Source: Lentzea terrae (GTDB taxonomy: Bacteria > Actinomycetota > Actinomycetes > Mycobacteriales > Pseudonocardiaceae). Taken from it: a DNA stretch of 64,000 bases. Positions 18,350-25,717 of the stretch are shown one piece after another (position 1 is the first letter of the stretch; every line of letters begins with the position of its first letter). The notes beneath the pieces were generated by a model. It made no database searches and had not been told where the DNA came from. It was given only the letters and a program-made list of their open reading frames with translations. The position numbers and the translations under genes were made by a program. The stretch covers positions 124,001 through 188,000 of the forward strand of contig NZ_QFWW01000036.1 of assembly GCF_003265345.1 (NCBI RefSeq). Direction: 5' to 3'.

Positions 18350-19030
18350 ATGTTTGCTCAGGAGGGGTACCAGCTGCGGCTGGAGTGGGGACCTGAGGGG
18401 GTCAACGCGCTCAAGGCCTGTGACGTGCTGATTGTCGTTGACGTGCTGTCGTTCACGACGTCCGTCGACCTGGTGGTCGGCAACGGCGGCCAGGTGCGCC
18501 CGTCGCGCTGGCGACCCGAGTCGGGCAAGACGCTGCGACCAGCATCACTCGTCCCAGCATCATTCGTCGGGGCCACGGGATTGGTCGAGCTGCCGTCGCC
18601 GAACGGCTCGAACCTCTGCTTCCTCGCCGCCGAGACCGGGGCCCACGTGCTCGCCGCGTGCCTGCGCAACGCCGAGGCGGTCGCCAAGCGTGCCGCGGAG
18701 TTGGGGGAGACCATCGGCGTGATTCCCGGAGGCGAGCGGTGGGGGCTCGACATCCTGAACTCCGGGCCGCGGGAGTTCGGTCCGCTGCGGCCGTGCGTCG
18801 AGGACTACCTGGGCGCCGGCGCCGTGCTCGCCGCGCTCTCTGGTAGTGCCTCTCCTGAGGCTCAGCTCGCTGCCACGGCGTTCCGGAACACGGATGTCGG
18901 GACGGCGGTCAGGGAGTGCGGGTCGGGGCGCGAGCTCATCGCGAACGGCCATGCGGCGGACGTGGATCTCGCGCTGGAGATCGGCGTCAGCAAGGCCGTG
19001 CCCGTGCTGGTCGACGGGCTGCTCACGTGA
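18350..19030 (+). CDS. 2-phosphosulfolactate phosphatase family protein (ComB-like)
   Basis: A 226-residue protein of the ComB family, named for the archaeal phosphatase of coenzyme M synthesis. Family stretches include VLIVVDVLSFTTSVDLVV, ELPSPNGSNLCFLA, VIPGGERW and RPCVEDYLGAGAVLAAL. Actinobacteria of this type do not make coenzyme M, and no other CoM gene is nearby, so the true substrate is probably another phosphate ester. The ATG start follows the divergent rpiB closely. Its TGA overlaps the GTG of the next gene (GTGA), indicating translational coupling. Confidence 0.85.
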   Translation: MFAQEGYQLRLEWGPEGVNALKACDVLIVVDVLSFTTSVDLVVGNGGQVRPSRWRPESGKTLRPASLVPASFVGATGLVELPSPNGSNLCFLAAETGAHVLAACLRNAEAVAKRAAELGETIGVIPGGERWGLDILNSGPREFGPLRPCVEDYLGAGAVLAALSGSASPEAQLAATAFRNTDVGTAVRECGSGRELIANGHAADVDLALEIGVSKAVPVLVDGLLT

Positions 19031-19647
19031 TCGAGATCGCTACTGGTGTGTTCATCCGCCGCCACACCGAGCTCGACCTCACATTGGGGCTCATCACCGG
19101 ATCGGGTGACTCGCTGCTCGTCGACTCCGGCATGGACCCGACGCTGGCCGCGGAGATCCATCCGTCGCGAATCGTGTTGACGCACAACCACTTCGACCAC
19201 GTGCTGGCGACCGAGGCGTTCCTGCCGTGCGAGGTGTGGGCGCACGAGGACTGCGTGCTGGACGAAAGCGTCCGCGAAAGCCTGCTCGAAACCCGCGCCA
19301 AGTACTACTCGGACCCGTTCGAGGGCACGATCATCGCGCCCACGCACACGTTCCGCGACACCGTCACGCTCGACGTCGGCGGACGCAGGGTCGACCTGCA
19401 CCACTTCGGACCCGCGCACACCTCGCACGACGTGATCGTGCACGTGCCGGACGTCGGCGTGGTGTTCGCGGGCGACCTCGTCGAGGAAGGCGCTCCTGCC
19501 CAGGCCGGTTCGGACGCGACGCCGTCGAACTGGCGGCACGTCCTGGACCGGATGCTGGAGCTGAACCCGCGCATTGTCGTACCAGGCCACGGCAATCCGG
19601 TCGACGCTCAGTTCGTGCGGGATATGGCTATCCCTGTGGGTGGGTGA
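19027..19647 (+). CDS. MBL-fold metallohydrolase
   Basis: A 206-residue metallo-beta-lactamase-fold hydrolase. The dinuclear metal site is visible as THNHFDHV (HxHxDH), then HFGPAHTSHDVIVHV, the bridging aspartate in VFAGDLVEE and a last histidine in VVPGHGNPV. It is shaped like quinoprotein-relay or SoxH-type small hydrolases with a short C-terminus. The GTG start overlaps the ComB-like stop by 4 nt. Its stop abuts the stop of the convergent HIT gene in a shared TGATCA. The substrate is unknown. Confidence 0.9.
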   Translation: MIEIATGVFIRRHTELDLTLGLITGSGDSLLVDSGMDPTLAAEIHPSRIVLTHNHFDHVLATEAFLPCEVWAHEDCVLDESVRESLLETRAKYYSDPFEGTIIAPTHTFRDTVTLDVGGRRVDLHHFGPAHTSHDVIVHVPDVGVVFAGDLVEEGAPAQAGSDATPSNWRHVLDRMLELNPRIVVPGHGNPVDAQFVRDMAIPVGG

Positions 19648-20016
19648 TCAACCGGGTGGCCACGTGAGGCCGCGTCCGCCCAGGACGTGGCAGTGCACGT
19701 GGAAGACGGTCTGGCCGCCGTGCTTGCCGGTGTTGAACACGAGCCGGTAGCCGGACTCGTCGATCCCCTCCTGCTTCGCGACCTGGTGCGCGGTGGCGAG
19801 GAGTTGCCCCGCGAGCACCGGATCGCTCTGCACGACGTCGCCGATCGCCTGGTGGTGTTCCTTGGGGATCACCAGCACGTGCGTGGGCGCCTTGGGGTCG
19901 ATGTCGCGGAAAGCGAGCGTCGTGTCGGTCTCCGTCACCACGGTCGCCGGGATCTCGCCCGCGACGATGCGGCAGAACAGGCAGTCAGTCAGGCTAACGG
20001 TCGGGCCAGCGGTCAC
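19648..20016 (-). CDS. HIT family nucleotide-binding protein
   Basis: A 122-residue histidine-triad hydrolase/transferase acting on nucleoside phosphoramidates or related nucleotides. It starts DCLFCRIVAGEIPATVV with a zinc-type CxxC, and the catalytic triad is HVHCHVLGG near the C-terminus. I chose GTG at 20016 because TACGAT lies 6 nt before it, as in leaderless actinobacterial starts. The frame stays open to an upstream GTG at 20064, which would add a basic 16-residue extension without a ribosome site. Confidence 0.9.
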   Translation of the reverse strand: MTAGPTVSLTDCLFCRIVAGEIPATVVTETDTTLAFRDIDPKAPTHVLVIPKEHHQAIGDVVQSDPVLAGQLLATAHQVAKQEGIDESGYRLVFNTGKHGGQTVFHVHCHVLGGRGLTWPPG

Positions 20017-20081
20017 TTTGTCATCGTATTGGTTCCGTTGGGCTCTGTTCTTCCTGCCTGCCACCGATAAATCATGGCCGG

Positions 20082-20198
20082 GTGAAGGGCGCCAAACTGC
20101 TGGTCATCGTGCGGTGCCTCATCAGTTTCGCGATCGGCGTGCTGCTCGTGGTCCTCGCGATCCGCTTCGGTGAGGCGCTCTGGCGAGCAGTCCAGTAG
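20082..20198 (+). CDS. small single-helix membrane protein (38 aa)
   Basis: A 38-residue frame starting GTG: a basic start (VKGAKLLVIVR), one hydrophobic helix (CLISFAIGVLLVVLAI) and a short tail ending RAVQ. It fits the gap between the HIT gene and the VOC gene and has the shape of real small membrane proteins, but there is no strong ribosome site. Confidence 0.45.
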   Translation: MKGAKLLVIVRCLISFAIGVLLVVLAIRFGEALWRAVQ

Positions 20199-20224
20199 TT
20201 CCTCAATGGACGAACCAGCTGTGG

Positions 20225-20276
20225 ACCAGTTCAGCGGACCAGTTCAGCGGACCAGTTCAGCGGACCAGTTCAGCGG
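20225..20276. repeat. four tandem copies of a 13-bp unit at the VOC gene 3' end
   Basis: ACCAGTTCAGCGG is repeated four times without a mismatch. The last copy contains the TGA stop of the minus-strand VOC gene, so the array extends from the gene end into the intergenic space. Thirteen is not a multiple of three, so slippage there could change the C-terminus only at the stop. Confidence 0.95.
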
Positions 20277-20605
20277 ACCAGACAGAACTCGTTCCCCTCC
20301 GGGGCGCGCATCACCTGGAAGCTGCCCTGCTCGTCGGTGACGACCACGCCTTCGCGCGTCGCGCCCAGGTTGACCGCCTTCACCACGGCGGCCTCGATGT
20401 CCTCGACCTCGAAGTCGAGGTGCAGCCGGTTCTTCACGTCCTTGCGCTCGGGCACCGGCTGGAACGACATCCGCACGCCACCGGACGGTTCGACGTGGGC
20501 CCAGCCGTGCTCGCGCTCAACGGGTTCGCCACCGAGCAGCTCGGCCCAGAACCGCACGAGGCGAGCGGGATCGTTGCTGTCGAGGACGATCTGTTGCAGC
20601 CTCAC
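20270..20605 (-). CDS. VOC family (glyoxalase-like) protein
   Basis: A 111-residue single vicinal-oxygen-chelate domain. It starts VRLQQIVLDSNDPARLVRFW, with EPSGGVRMSFQPVPE in the middle and NRLHLDFEVEDIEAAV leading to GSFQVMRAPEGNEFCLV at the end, the common actinobacterial glyoxalase/bleomycin-resistance-like pattern. GTG at 20605 overlaps the HxlR stop by 4 nt, so it is the second gene of that unit. Function may be resistance or metal-dependent catalysis, and no substrate can be assigned. Confidence 0.85.
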   Translation of the reverse strand: MRLQQIVLDSNDPARLVRFWAELLGGEPVEREHGWAHVEPSGGVRMSFQPVPERKDVKNRLHLDFEVEDIEAAVVKAVNLGATREGVVVTDEQGSFQVMRAPEGNEFCLVR

Positions 20606-20916
20606 GTCTCCACCAGGTTCTCTCGGGCCCAGTCGCAGCAGAGGTCGAGCAACCCCAGCAGCTTGTGCCCCTGCCCGGTCAGCTCGTACTCCACGCGCGG
20701 CGGGTTCTCGTCGTACTCGGTGCGCGTGACTGTGCCGTCGCGCTCCATCGCCCGCAACGTCTCGGTGAGCACTTTGGCCGTCACGCCAGGCATCTCGGCG
20801 CGCACTTCCGTGAACCGTCGCCGCCCGTGCTGCAACGCCCGCAACACGTGCGCCGTCCACTTGTCACCAACGCGGTAGGGCAGCTCCACCTGTTGGTCGC
20901 CATGCCGGCATTCCAC
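20602..20916 (-). CDS. HxlR family winged-helix transcriptional regulator
   Basis: A 104-residue MarR/HxlR-type regulator: YRVGDKWTAHVLRAL, GRRRFTEVRAEMPGVTAKVLTETLRAMERDGTVTR (split here for description; recognition helix centred on GVTAKVLTETLRAM) and PRVEYELTGQGHKLL. A conserved N-terminal Cys is present (ECRHG). GTG at 20916 has GGGGGTGA about 5 nt upstream. An earlier GTG at 20952 is possible. It is divergent from a NAD(P)-binding protein gene 57 bp away, a frequent arrangement in which HxlR controls the oxidoreductase in response to reactive electrophiles or quinones. Confidence 0.88.
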   Translation of the reverse strand: MECRHGDQQVELPYRVGDKWTAHVLRALQHGRRRFTEVRAEMPGVTAKVLTETLRAMERDGTVTRTEYDENPPRVEYELTGQGHKLLGLLDLCCDWARENLVET

Positions 20917-20973
20917 CAGCTCACCCCCAGTATCGTTGCGGAAACCGGACACCCGCACCCTACCTTCGCGCTC

Positions 20974-21528
20974 ATGACGAAGATCGTTGTTTTCGGCGCG
21001 TCCGGCCAGGCAGGACGCCAGATCGCGGCAGCAGCGGAAGCCCGCGGCCACGACGTCACGAAGATCGGCCGCACTCCTGGCGTCCAAGCGGCGGCAGAGG
21101 TGGCGGTCGGCCACGACGTGGCGGTGAGCGCGGTGGTGGACTTGTCCCGCGACCCGGCGGAGTTCTACGCGGAAGCGGCCCGCGCACTGGTGGCGTCGGG
21201 CGTCGGCCGGATCATCGTGATCGGCATCTACCCGCTGCTGGAAACCTCGCCCGGCACCCGCGTGGTCGACGCGCCGGACTTCCCGGCCGAACACCGCCCG
21301 TTCTGCCTCGGCCACGCGGCCGGCGTGGACGTACTGGCCAACTCCACCGCGAACTGGCTCGTGATGAGCCCGGTCGGCAACTTCGGCGGCACCAGCACCG
21401 GGAAGTACCGCCTCACCCCGGTCAACCCGGCCGACGAGCTGACCTACGAGGACTTCGCGCTGGCCGTGATGGACGAAATCGAACGCCCAACCCACCACCG
21501 AACTCAGGTAGGAGTCGCCTCAGCCTGA
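20974..21528 (+). CDS. NAD(P)H-binding SDR/NmrA-like protein
   Basis: A 184-residue Rossmann-fold protein of the atypical short-chain dehydrogenase family. The nucleotide site is KIVVFGASGQAGRQIAAAA at the N-terminus. Later conserved parts are GVGRIIVIGIYPLLE and LTPVNPADELTYEDFALAVM. It is a little shorter than the usual 205-215, missing part of the central region. Divergent from the HxlR regulator, so it is probably its target. Related proteins reduce or sense quinones and flavins. Its own substrate is unknown. Confidence 0.85.
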   Translation: MTKIVVFGASGQAGRQIAAAAEARGHDVTKIGRTPGVQAAAEVAVGHDVAVSAVVDLSRDPAEFYAEAARALVASGVGRIIVIGIYPLLETSPGTRVVDAPDFPAEHRPFCLGHAAGVDVLANSTANWLVMSPVGNFGGTSTGKYRLTPVNPADELTYEDFALAVMDEIERPTHHRTQVGVASA

Positions 21529-21611
21529 CCCCACGCGGTCCCGATGTGAGCTACCTCACGAGCATCGACAAAGCGGCACCGCCCGCAAGCCTCGATACGG
21601 GAGATGGGGGT

Positions 21612-21656
21612 CCGGGGGCGTGCCCCCGGCTGGGGGTCTGGGGGCTCGGCCCCCAG
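21612..21656. repeat. pair of GC-rich palindromes
   Basis: CCGGGGGC-GT-GCCCCCGG (21612-21629) and CTGGGGGC-TCG-GCCCCCAG (21638-21656), the second followed by ATAAAAA. They could form strong hairpins and resemble the GC-rich intergenic palindromes scattered through actinomycete genomes. They may terminate the upstream plus-strand gene. Confidence 0.7.
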
Positions 21657-21664
21657 ATAAAAAC

Positions 21665-21714
21665 CGAGGGGCGAGGTGAGGCCGACGCTTTCCGTCGGCA
21701 CACCTCGCCCCTCG
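21665..21714. terminator. long nested hairpin downstream of tRNA-Gly
   Basis: Perfect 14-bp arms CGAGGGGCGAGGTG / CACCTCGCCCCTCG enclose an inner GCCGAC / GTCGGC stem. It begins 6 bp beyond the 3' end of the minus-strand tRNA-Gly and could end its transcript and the opposing one. Confidence 0.65.
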
Positions 21715-21719
21715 TCACG

Positions 21720-21790
21720 AGCGGGCGACGGGAATCGAACCCGCGTAGCTAGTTTGGAAGACTAGGGCTCTACCATTGAGCTACGCCCGC
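21720..21790 (-). tRNA. tRNA-Gly (anticodon TCC)
   Basis: 71 nt, cloverleaf complete: acceptor GCGGGCG / CGCCCGC, D arm GCTCAATGGTAGAGC, anticodon stem-loop CTAGT-CTTCCAA-ACTAG with TCC, and T arm CGGGTTCGATTCCCG. No CCA is encoded. It decodes GGA. Confidence 0.97.
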
Positions 21791-21851
21791 GTTGCCGCCC
21801 TTGAGGGGCTGCGGTTAATACCTTAGCGGAGGGCGGTAAGCTGGTTCCAAC

Positions 21852-21925
21852 CGGGGCGTGGCGCAGTTTGGTAGCGCACCCGCTTTGGGAGCGGGGGGTC
21901 GCAGGTTCAAATCCTGTCGCCCCGA
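21852..21925 (+). tRNA. tRNA-Pro (anticodon TGG)
   Basis: 74 nt: acceptor CGGGGCG / CGCCCCG with discriminator A, D arm GCGCAGTTTGGTAGCGC, anticodon stem-loop CCCGC-TTTGGGA-GCGGG with TGG, and T arm CAGGTTCAAATCCTG. No encoded CCA. It decodes CCA and is divergent from tRNA-Gly, 61 bp away. Confidence 0.97.
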
Positions 21926-21932
21926 CGGTTGA

Positions 21933-21967
21933 CGAAAACCCGCAGCGACTCCCGCTGCGGGTTTTCG
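21933..21967. terminator. bidirectional rho-independent terminator
   Basis: Perfect 15-bp arms CGAAAACCCGCAGCG / CGCTGCGGGTTTTCG with a 5-nt loop. The T-tract in the right arm ends the tRNA-Pro transcript, and the mirror arrangement serves the convergent hydrolase gene. Confidence 0.88.
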
Positions 21968-21972
21968 CGCGT

Positions 21973-22734
21973 CTAGGGCCTCAGGTACCGGCTGGCCCAG
22001 GCCGCCAGCACCTCCGCCACGTAGGCGGCGTCCGCGCGGTCGGTCAGCAGGTGGTCCGCGCCGTCCAGCGACACGAACGACTTGGGGTGCCGCGCCGCGT
22101 CGAAGACGAGCCGGGCGTTGGAGACGCCCACCAGGTCGTCTTGTGGCGAGTGCATGACCAGCAGTGCGCGGCCGAGGCCCGCGATGCACGCGGCCTGGTT
22201 CTGCTGCTTGATGTCGGTCAGGAAGCCGGTGCTGATGCGGAACGGTCGCCCGGCCAGCAGCACCTCGGCGACGCCGGCCGACTCGATTTCGGCGGTTGAC
22301 GAGCCGAGCAGGTGCTCGACGTGGGTGGTGTCGGCGGGTGCGCCGATGGTGACGACTGCGCGGACCGACGGCACGCGGTGGGCGGCGGCCAGTACGGCGG
22401 CGCCGCCCAGTGAGTGTCCGATGAGGACGCTCGGGGCGCCGATGGTGTCGCGCAGGTGGTTGGCGGCGCACACCAGGTCGTCGACGTTGGACGTGAAGGT
22501 CGTGTTCGCGAAGTCGCCGTCGGACTCGCCGAGACCGGTGAAGTCGAAGCGCAGCACCGCCACGCCGCGGGCCGCCAACGAGCGGGAGATGCGGGAGGCG
22601 GCCACCGAGTCCTTGCCGCAGGTGAAGCAGTGGGCGAACACCGCGGTCGCGACCACGTCACCAGCGGGCAGTTCGAGCCGGCCTGCCAGCGACTGGCCGT
22701 CGACGCCCGCGAAGACCGCTTTCCTGTTGTCCAT
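21973..22734 (-). CDS. alpha/beta hydrolase
   Basis: A 253-residue alpha/beta hydrolase of the type often fused to OsmC domains, but standing alone here. It has an oxyanion-region FAHCFTCGKDSVAA, the nucleophile elbow IGHSLGGAAVLAAA, a later aspartate in HSPQDDLVGVSNA, and the catalytic histidine in LDGADHLLTDR. No signal peptide. Its ATG overlaps, on the opposite strand, an ATG (22733) in frame with the next gene, so the two 5' ends are back to back. The substrate is unknown. Confidence 0.9.
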   Translation of the reverse strand: MDNRKAVFAGVDGQSLAGRLELPAGDVVATAVFAHCFTCGKDSVAASRISRSLAARGVAVLRFDFTGLGESDGDFANTTFTSNVDDLVCAANHLRDTIGAPSVLIGHSLGGAAVLAAAHRVPSVRAVVTIGAPADTTHVEHLLGSSTAEIESAGVAEVLLAGRPFRISTGFLTDIKQQNQAACIAGLGRALLVMHSPQDDLVGVSNARLVFDAARHPKSFVSLDGADHLLTDRADAAYVAEVLAAWASRYLRP

Positions 22735-22741
22735 GCCGTCT

Positions 22742-24511
22742 ATGGTGCGTCAAGTGCGCTACCAGTACCTCGACGCCCGGCTGCGGCAGGCTTTCGACGA
22801 CGCCGGGCTCGATCGCGGCCAGCGCGCGTTGTTGCAGGGGGTGCTGCGCGCACTCGACCCCGACGCGCACCTCGGCGAGCACGTGGCTGGGCTCAACAGC
22901 GCGTTCCTGGCTGTCACTCGCGCACAGACCGCGCTCGAGAGTCATGCCACCGAGGATCAGCCGCGGTGGAACCTGCTAAGGCGCATCACCGCCACTTCGC
23001 TGGCGTGCATGGATGCTGCCGCACCCGCCTATGTCCACGGTGGTGCGAAGGAACTCGCTGAGGCGCGCCGGACTCTGTTGAAAGTCGACGCGGCCATCGC
23101 GGCTGATGGCCAGAAGCTCGACCCGCAGGTGACGGCCGAAGCCGCGCAGGAGCTCGACCCGGCGGCGATCAGCGCAGCCGTCCAGCAGTGGATCACTCCA
23201 CTGTGGAGCGGTGTGGAACTTCCGTTGCGCGCCAGGATGATCGGCGAGGTGGCGGTGGTCGTGGCGGCGCACGGGCGGGACGGCAGACACCTCCGTTCGG
23301 ACCTGTTGCGGTGGCTCAAAAAGCCTACCGATCTCCAAGAGGTCCTCTGGCCGGAACCGCGCCGGCACGTCGTGGCGCTGGTGGTGAGAGGTGCGCGGGT
23401 GCTGCGGCATTTGGACCAGTTCCTGCCACAGGCCAGGCAGGAGCCGTTGCACCGCAACAGGTTGCCGAAGGACGACTTCCTCAAGGACGCTGTGGCCGGC
23501 TCATCGGTGCTGGTGCGGCTGCCGGTCAACGCGGCGGACGCGCACACGGCGGCGTTGCGGGGCAGGCGGATCCTCAGCGAGGCGCTCGACCAGTACGCGG
23601 CGGGGGAGCGGCTCACCGAGCTGGACATCGCGCCGCTCTGGCAGGTCAGCGGCCCGAGTGGACGTGTCACGCGCGGCACCGAGCACCAGCGCACGGTCAA
23701 CAACGCCTACCCGTTGACCCCGTACTGGCCGGCGGAGCTGCGCAGCGCGATGCGGGTGGCGAACCTGGCGCGCCAGGTCCAGGCAAGCACGGCTCCGATG
23801 GCCAGCGCCGGGCTCGCGTGGAGTGCGCTGGAGGCGACAGGGCTGGACCCGAGCAAGATTCCGTGGCTGGCGAAGGCGTGCGCGCTGCAGATGTTGCGGC
23901 AGCACCTGATCAGCCTGCACGTCGTGCTCACCCACCGCGGGACGGCTCAAGCGTTGAGCACGCACGTGCCGACGACCGGCGTGAAGCACCACCTGAAGTC
24001 GGTGGACGCCTGGCTGGAAGTGCTGATCAGGCACAACCGCCCGAAGGAACAGCTCAAGGCCGCCCAGGAGGCCGTCACCGCGTTGGCTGAGCACGAGGGC
24101 GGGCTGGTCCAGGACCTGGTCGAGATCTGGCGGACCAGGCTCGCGGACTCCACGACGCTCGCGGGCTGGTTGCGCGAACTGGAGGACACCGCGGCGGCGG
24201 CCCTGGAATGGCTGTACGTCACGAGGAACCTGGCGTTCCACGCGGGACGGTTCACCACGCCCGCCGACGAGCTGACCGCGCACGCCGGGCAGGCCATCGC
24301 GGACCTGACGCTCGAGTTCCTCGGCAACTGGCGAACTGTGGAGCGGCAGCGGGGTGAGCCGGAAACCCCAGCGGTGGAGATCTACCGCCGGCTCGCCCAG
24401 CGGAAGGACCAGCTGGAGGCCCGGCTCAAGCGAGCCGGGTCCGTCCGCAGGCTCAGCGTCGAGGACATCTCCGGCCCCGACGAGAAGTGGTGGTCCCGCA
24501 CAAACAGTTGA
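22742..24511 (+). CDS. large protein with C-terminal HEPN-like RNxxxH motif
   Basis: I do not recognise a named family. The 589-residue, soluble, helix-rich protein has no P-loop or TM segment. Near the C-terminus it reads EWLYVTRNLAFHAGRF, with Arg495, Asn496 and His500 matching the R-N-x3-H signature of HEPN ribonucleases and the LRNxxxHxG pattern of ApeA-like HEPN domains. The N-terminal 480 residues (ARLRQAFDDAGLDRGQRALL onward) would be the sensing or scaffold part. HEPN proteins are common toxins and anti-phage effectors, and the position next to two tRNA genes suits an accessory gene. The start could be ATG 22733, ATG 22742 or GTG 22754. The defence role is inference. Confidence 0.75.
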   Translation: MVRQVRYQYLDARLRQAFDDAGLDRGQRALLQGVLRALDPDAHLGEHVAGLNSAFLAVTRAQTALESHATEDQPRWNLLRRITATSLACMDAAAPAYVHGGAKELAEARRTLLKVDAAIAADGQKLDPQVTAEAAQELDPAAISAAVQQWITPLWSGVELPLRARMIGEVAVVVAAHGRDGRHLRSDLLRWLKKPTDLQEVLWPEPRRHVVALVVRGARVLRHLDQFLPQARQEPLHRNRLPKDDFLKDAVAGSSVLVRLPVNAADAHTAALRGRRILSEALDQYAAGERLTELDIAPLWQVSGPSGRVTRGTEHQRTVNNAYPLTPYWPAELRSAMRVANLARQVQASTAPMASAGLAWSALEATGLDPSKIPWLAKACALQMLRQHLISLHVVLTHRGTAQALSTHVPTTGVKHHLKSVDAWLEVLIRHNRPKEQLKAAQEAVTALAEHEGGLVQDLVEIWRTRLADSTTLAGWLRELEDTAAAALEWLYVTRNLAFHAGRFTTPADELTAHAGQAIADLTLEFLGNWRTVERQRGEPETPAVEIYRRLAQRKDQLEARLKRAGSVRRLSVEDISGPDEKWWSRTNS

Positions 24512-24523
24512 GACCAACAGAAC

Positions 24524-25492
24524 TCAGGGCTTCGCCTTGGTCAGCCAGTCGTCGACGCGGTCGGGGTTCGCCTCGATCCAGCGCTTGGCGGCCTCGTTCG
24601 GCGTCATCTTGTACTTCGCGATGAACGACGCGACGGTGTCCTGCTCGTCGTTGCTCCACTGGAAGTTCTGGACCAGCCGGGCCGCGGGGCCGCCCTTGTC
24701 CATGAACTTCTTGGAGGCGATCTTGTCGAGCTCGTAGCGCGGGTAGTCGCAGGCGACCTTGGCCGCGTCCGCGTCGCAACCGGCCGTGTAGGCGGGCAGG
24801 TCGACCTTGACCAGCTCGATGTCGAGGTGCAGCCACTGCGGCTCGAAGAAGTAGCCGATCAGCGGCGTCTTCTTCTCCTCGGCCTGGCGGAACGCCTTGA
24901 TCAGCGCCTGCTCGCTGCCCGCGTAAGTGACCTTGTAGTTGAGGCCCAGGTTCTTCACCAGCGCCTCGTCGTTGGTCACGAACGACGGGTCGCCGTCGAG
25001 CACCTGGCCCTTGCCCTCGGACTGCGCGGTCCGGAACTTGTCCGCGTACTTGTTGAGGTTCTGCCAGTTCGTGATGTCCGGGAACTCTCGCTTCATCCAC
25101 GGTGGCACGTACCAGCCGATCACGCCCTTGTTGCCGGACGGGCCGACCCGCACGGCGGTGCGCTTCTCGTCGATGTACTTCTGCTTCAGGTCTTCGTGGC
25201 CCCAGTTCTCCAGGATCACGTCGATCTCGCCGGAGTCGAGGCCTTGCCAGGCCGTCTGCTCGTCCACTTCCTTCTTGGTCACCTTGCAGCCGAGCCGCTT
25301 CTCGGCGAGGTACGCGACGACCGCCGCGTTGGCCTCGTAGCCGACCCACGGGTTGACCGCGATGGTGATGGAGCCGCAGGGCTCGGTGGGTGCCGCCGAA
25401 CTGGAGCGCGGTGACGACGACGTCGACCCACTGCCACAACCGGCAACTGTCAACACGAACGTCATTGCCAGAGCGATTCTGGGGGCTTGCAC
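24524..25492 (-). CDS. glycine betaine/choline-type ABC transporter substrate-binding lipoprotein (copy 1)
   Basis: A 322-residue OpuAC/ProX-type binding protein. A lipoprotein signal ends LTVAGC, followed by a Ser-rich linker. The mature part has ITIAVNPWVGYEANAAVVAY, ENWGHEDLKQKYI, GWYVPPWMKREFPDI and FFEPQWLHLDI, whose tryptophans form the quaternary-ammonium cage in this family. GTG start with GAGGAG upstream. Divergent from the ATPase gene and clearly paralogous to the binding protein that ends the operon at 28676-29629. It imports osmoprotectants, most likely betaine. Confidence 0.93.
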   Translation of the reverse strand: MQAPRIALAMTFVLTVAGCGSGSTSSSPRSSSAAPTEPCGSITIAVNPWVGYEANAAVVAYLAEKRLGCKVTKKEVDEQTAWQGLDSGEIDVILENWGHEDLKQKYIDEKRTAVRVGPSGNKGVIGWYVPPWMKREFPDITNWQNLNKYADKFRTAQSEGKGQVLDGDPSFVTNDEALVKNLGLNYKVTYAGSEQALIKAFRQAEEKKTPLIGYFFEPQWLHLDIELVKVDLPAYTAGCDADAAKVACDYPRYELDKIASKKFMDKGGPAARLVQNFQWSNDEQDTVASFIAKYKMTPNEAAKRWIEANPDRVDDWLTKAKP

Positions 25493-25717
25493 GAACAGCT
25501 CCTCGTCGAGGGTAACGGCGGTACTGGAGACCGCTCAGTTCAGCTTTTCCCGTCCGAACGATTACAGTCAAGTCATGGGATGATTGGTTGTCCACAAAGG
25601 ACGAAATTTGTATCAGCCCTTGACCGTATCCGTGTGAGGGTTGATGCTGTCGCGCATCGAGAAACGGAGTGCGCAGTCCGCAACAGTCCGCCGCAACAGG
25701 TTCGGAGTGGGTTTGAC

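Noticed and set aside
21546..21752. 68-codon plus-strand frame upstream of the tRNA genes
   Set aside because: It runs through three hairpins and into the tRNA-Gly gene, so it is not a plausible protein.
21720..24511. Integrated element at the tRNA genes
   Set aside because: No integrase, no duplicated tRNA 3' end and no phage or plasmid genes were found, although the HEPN-like gene hints at accessory DNA.
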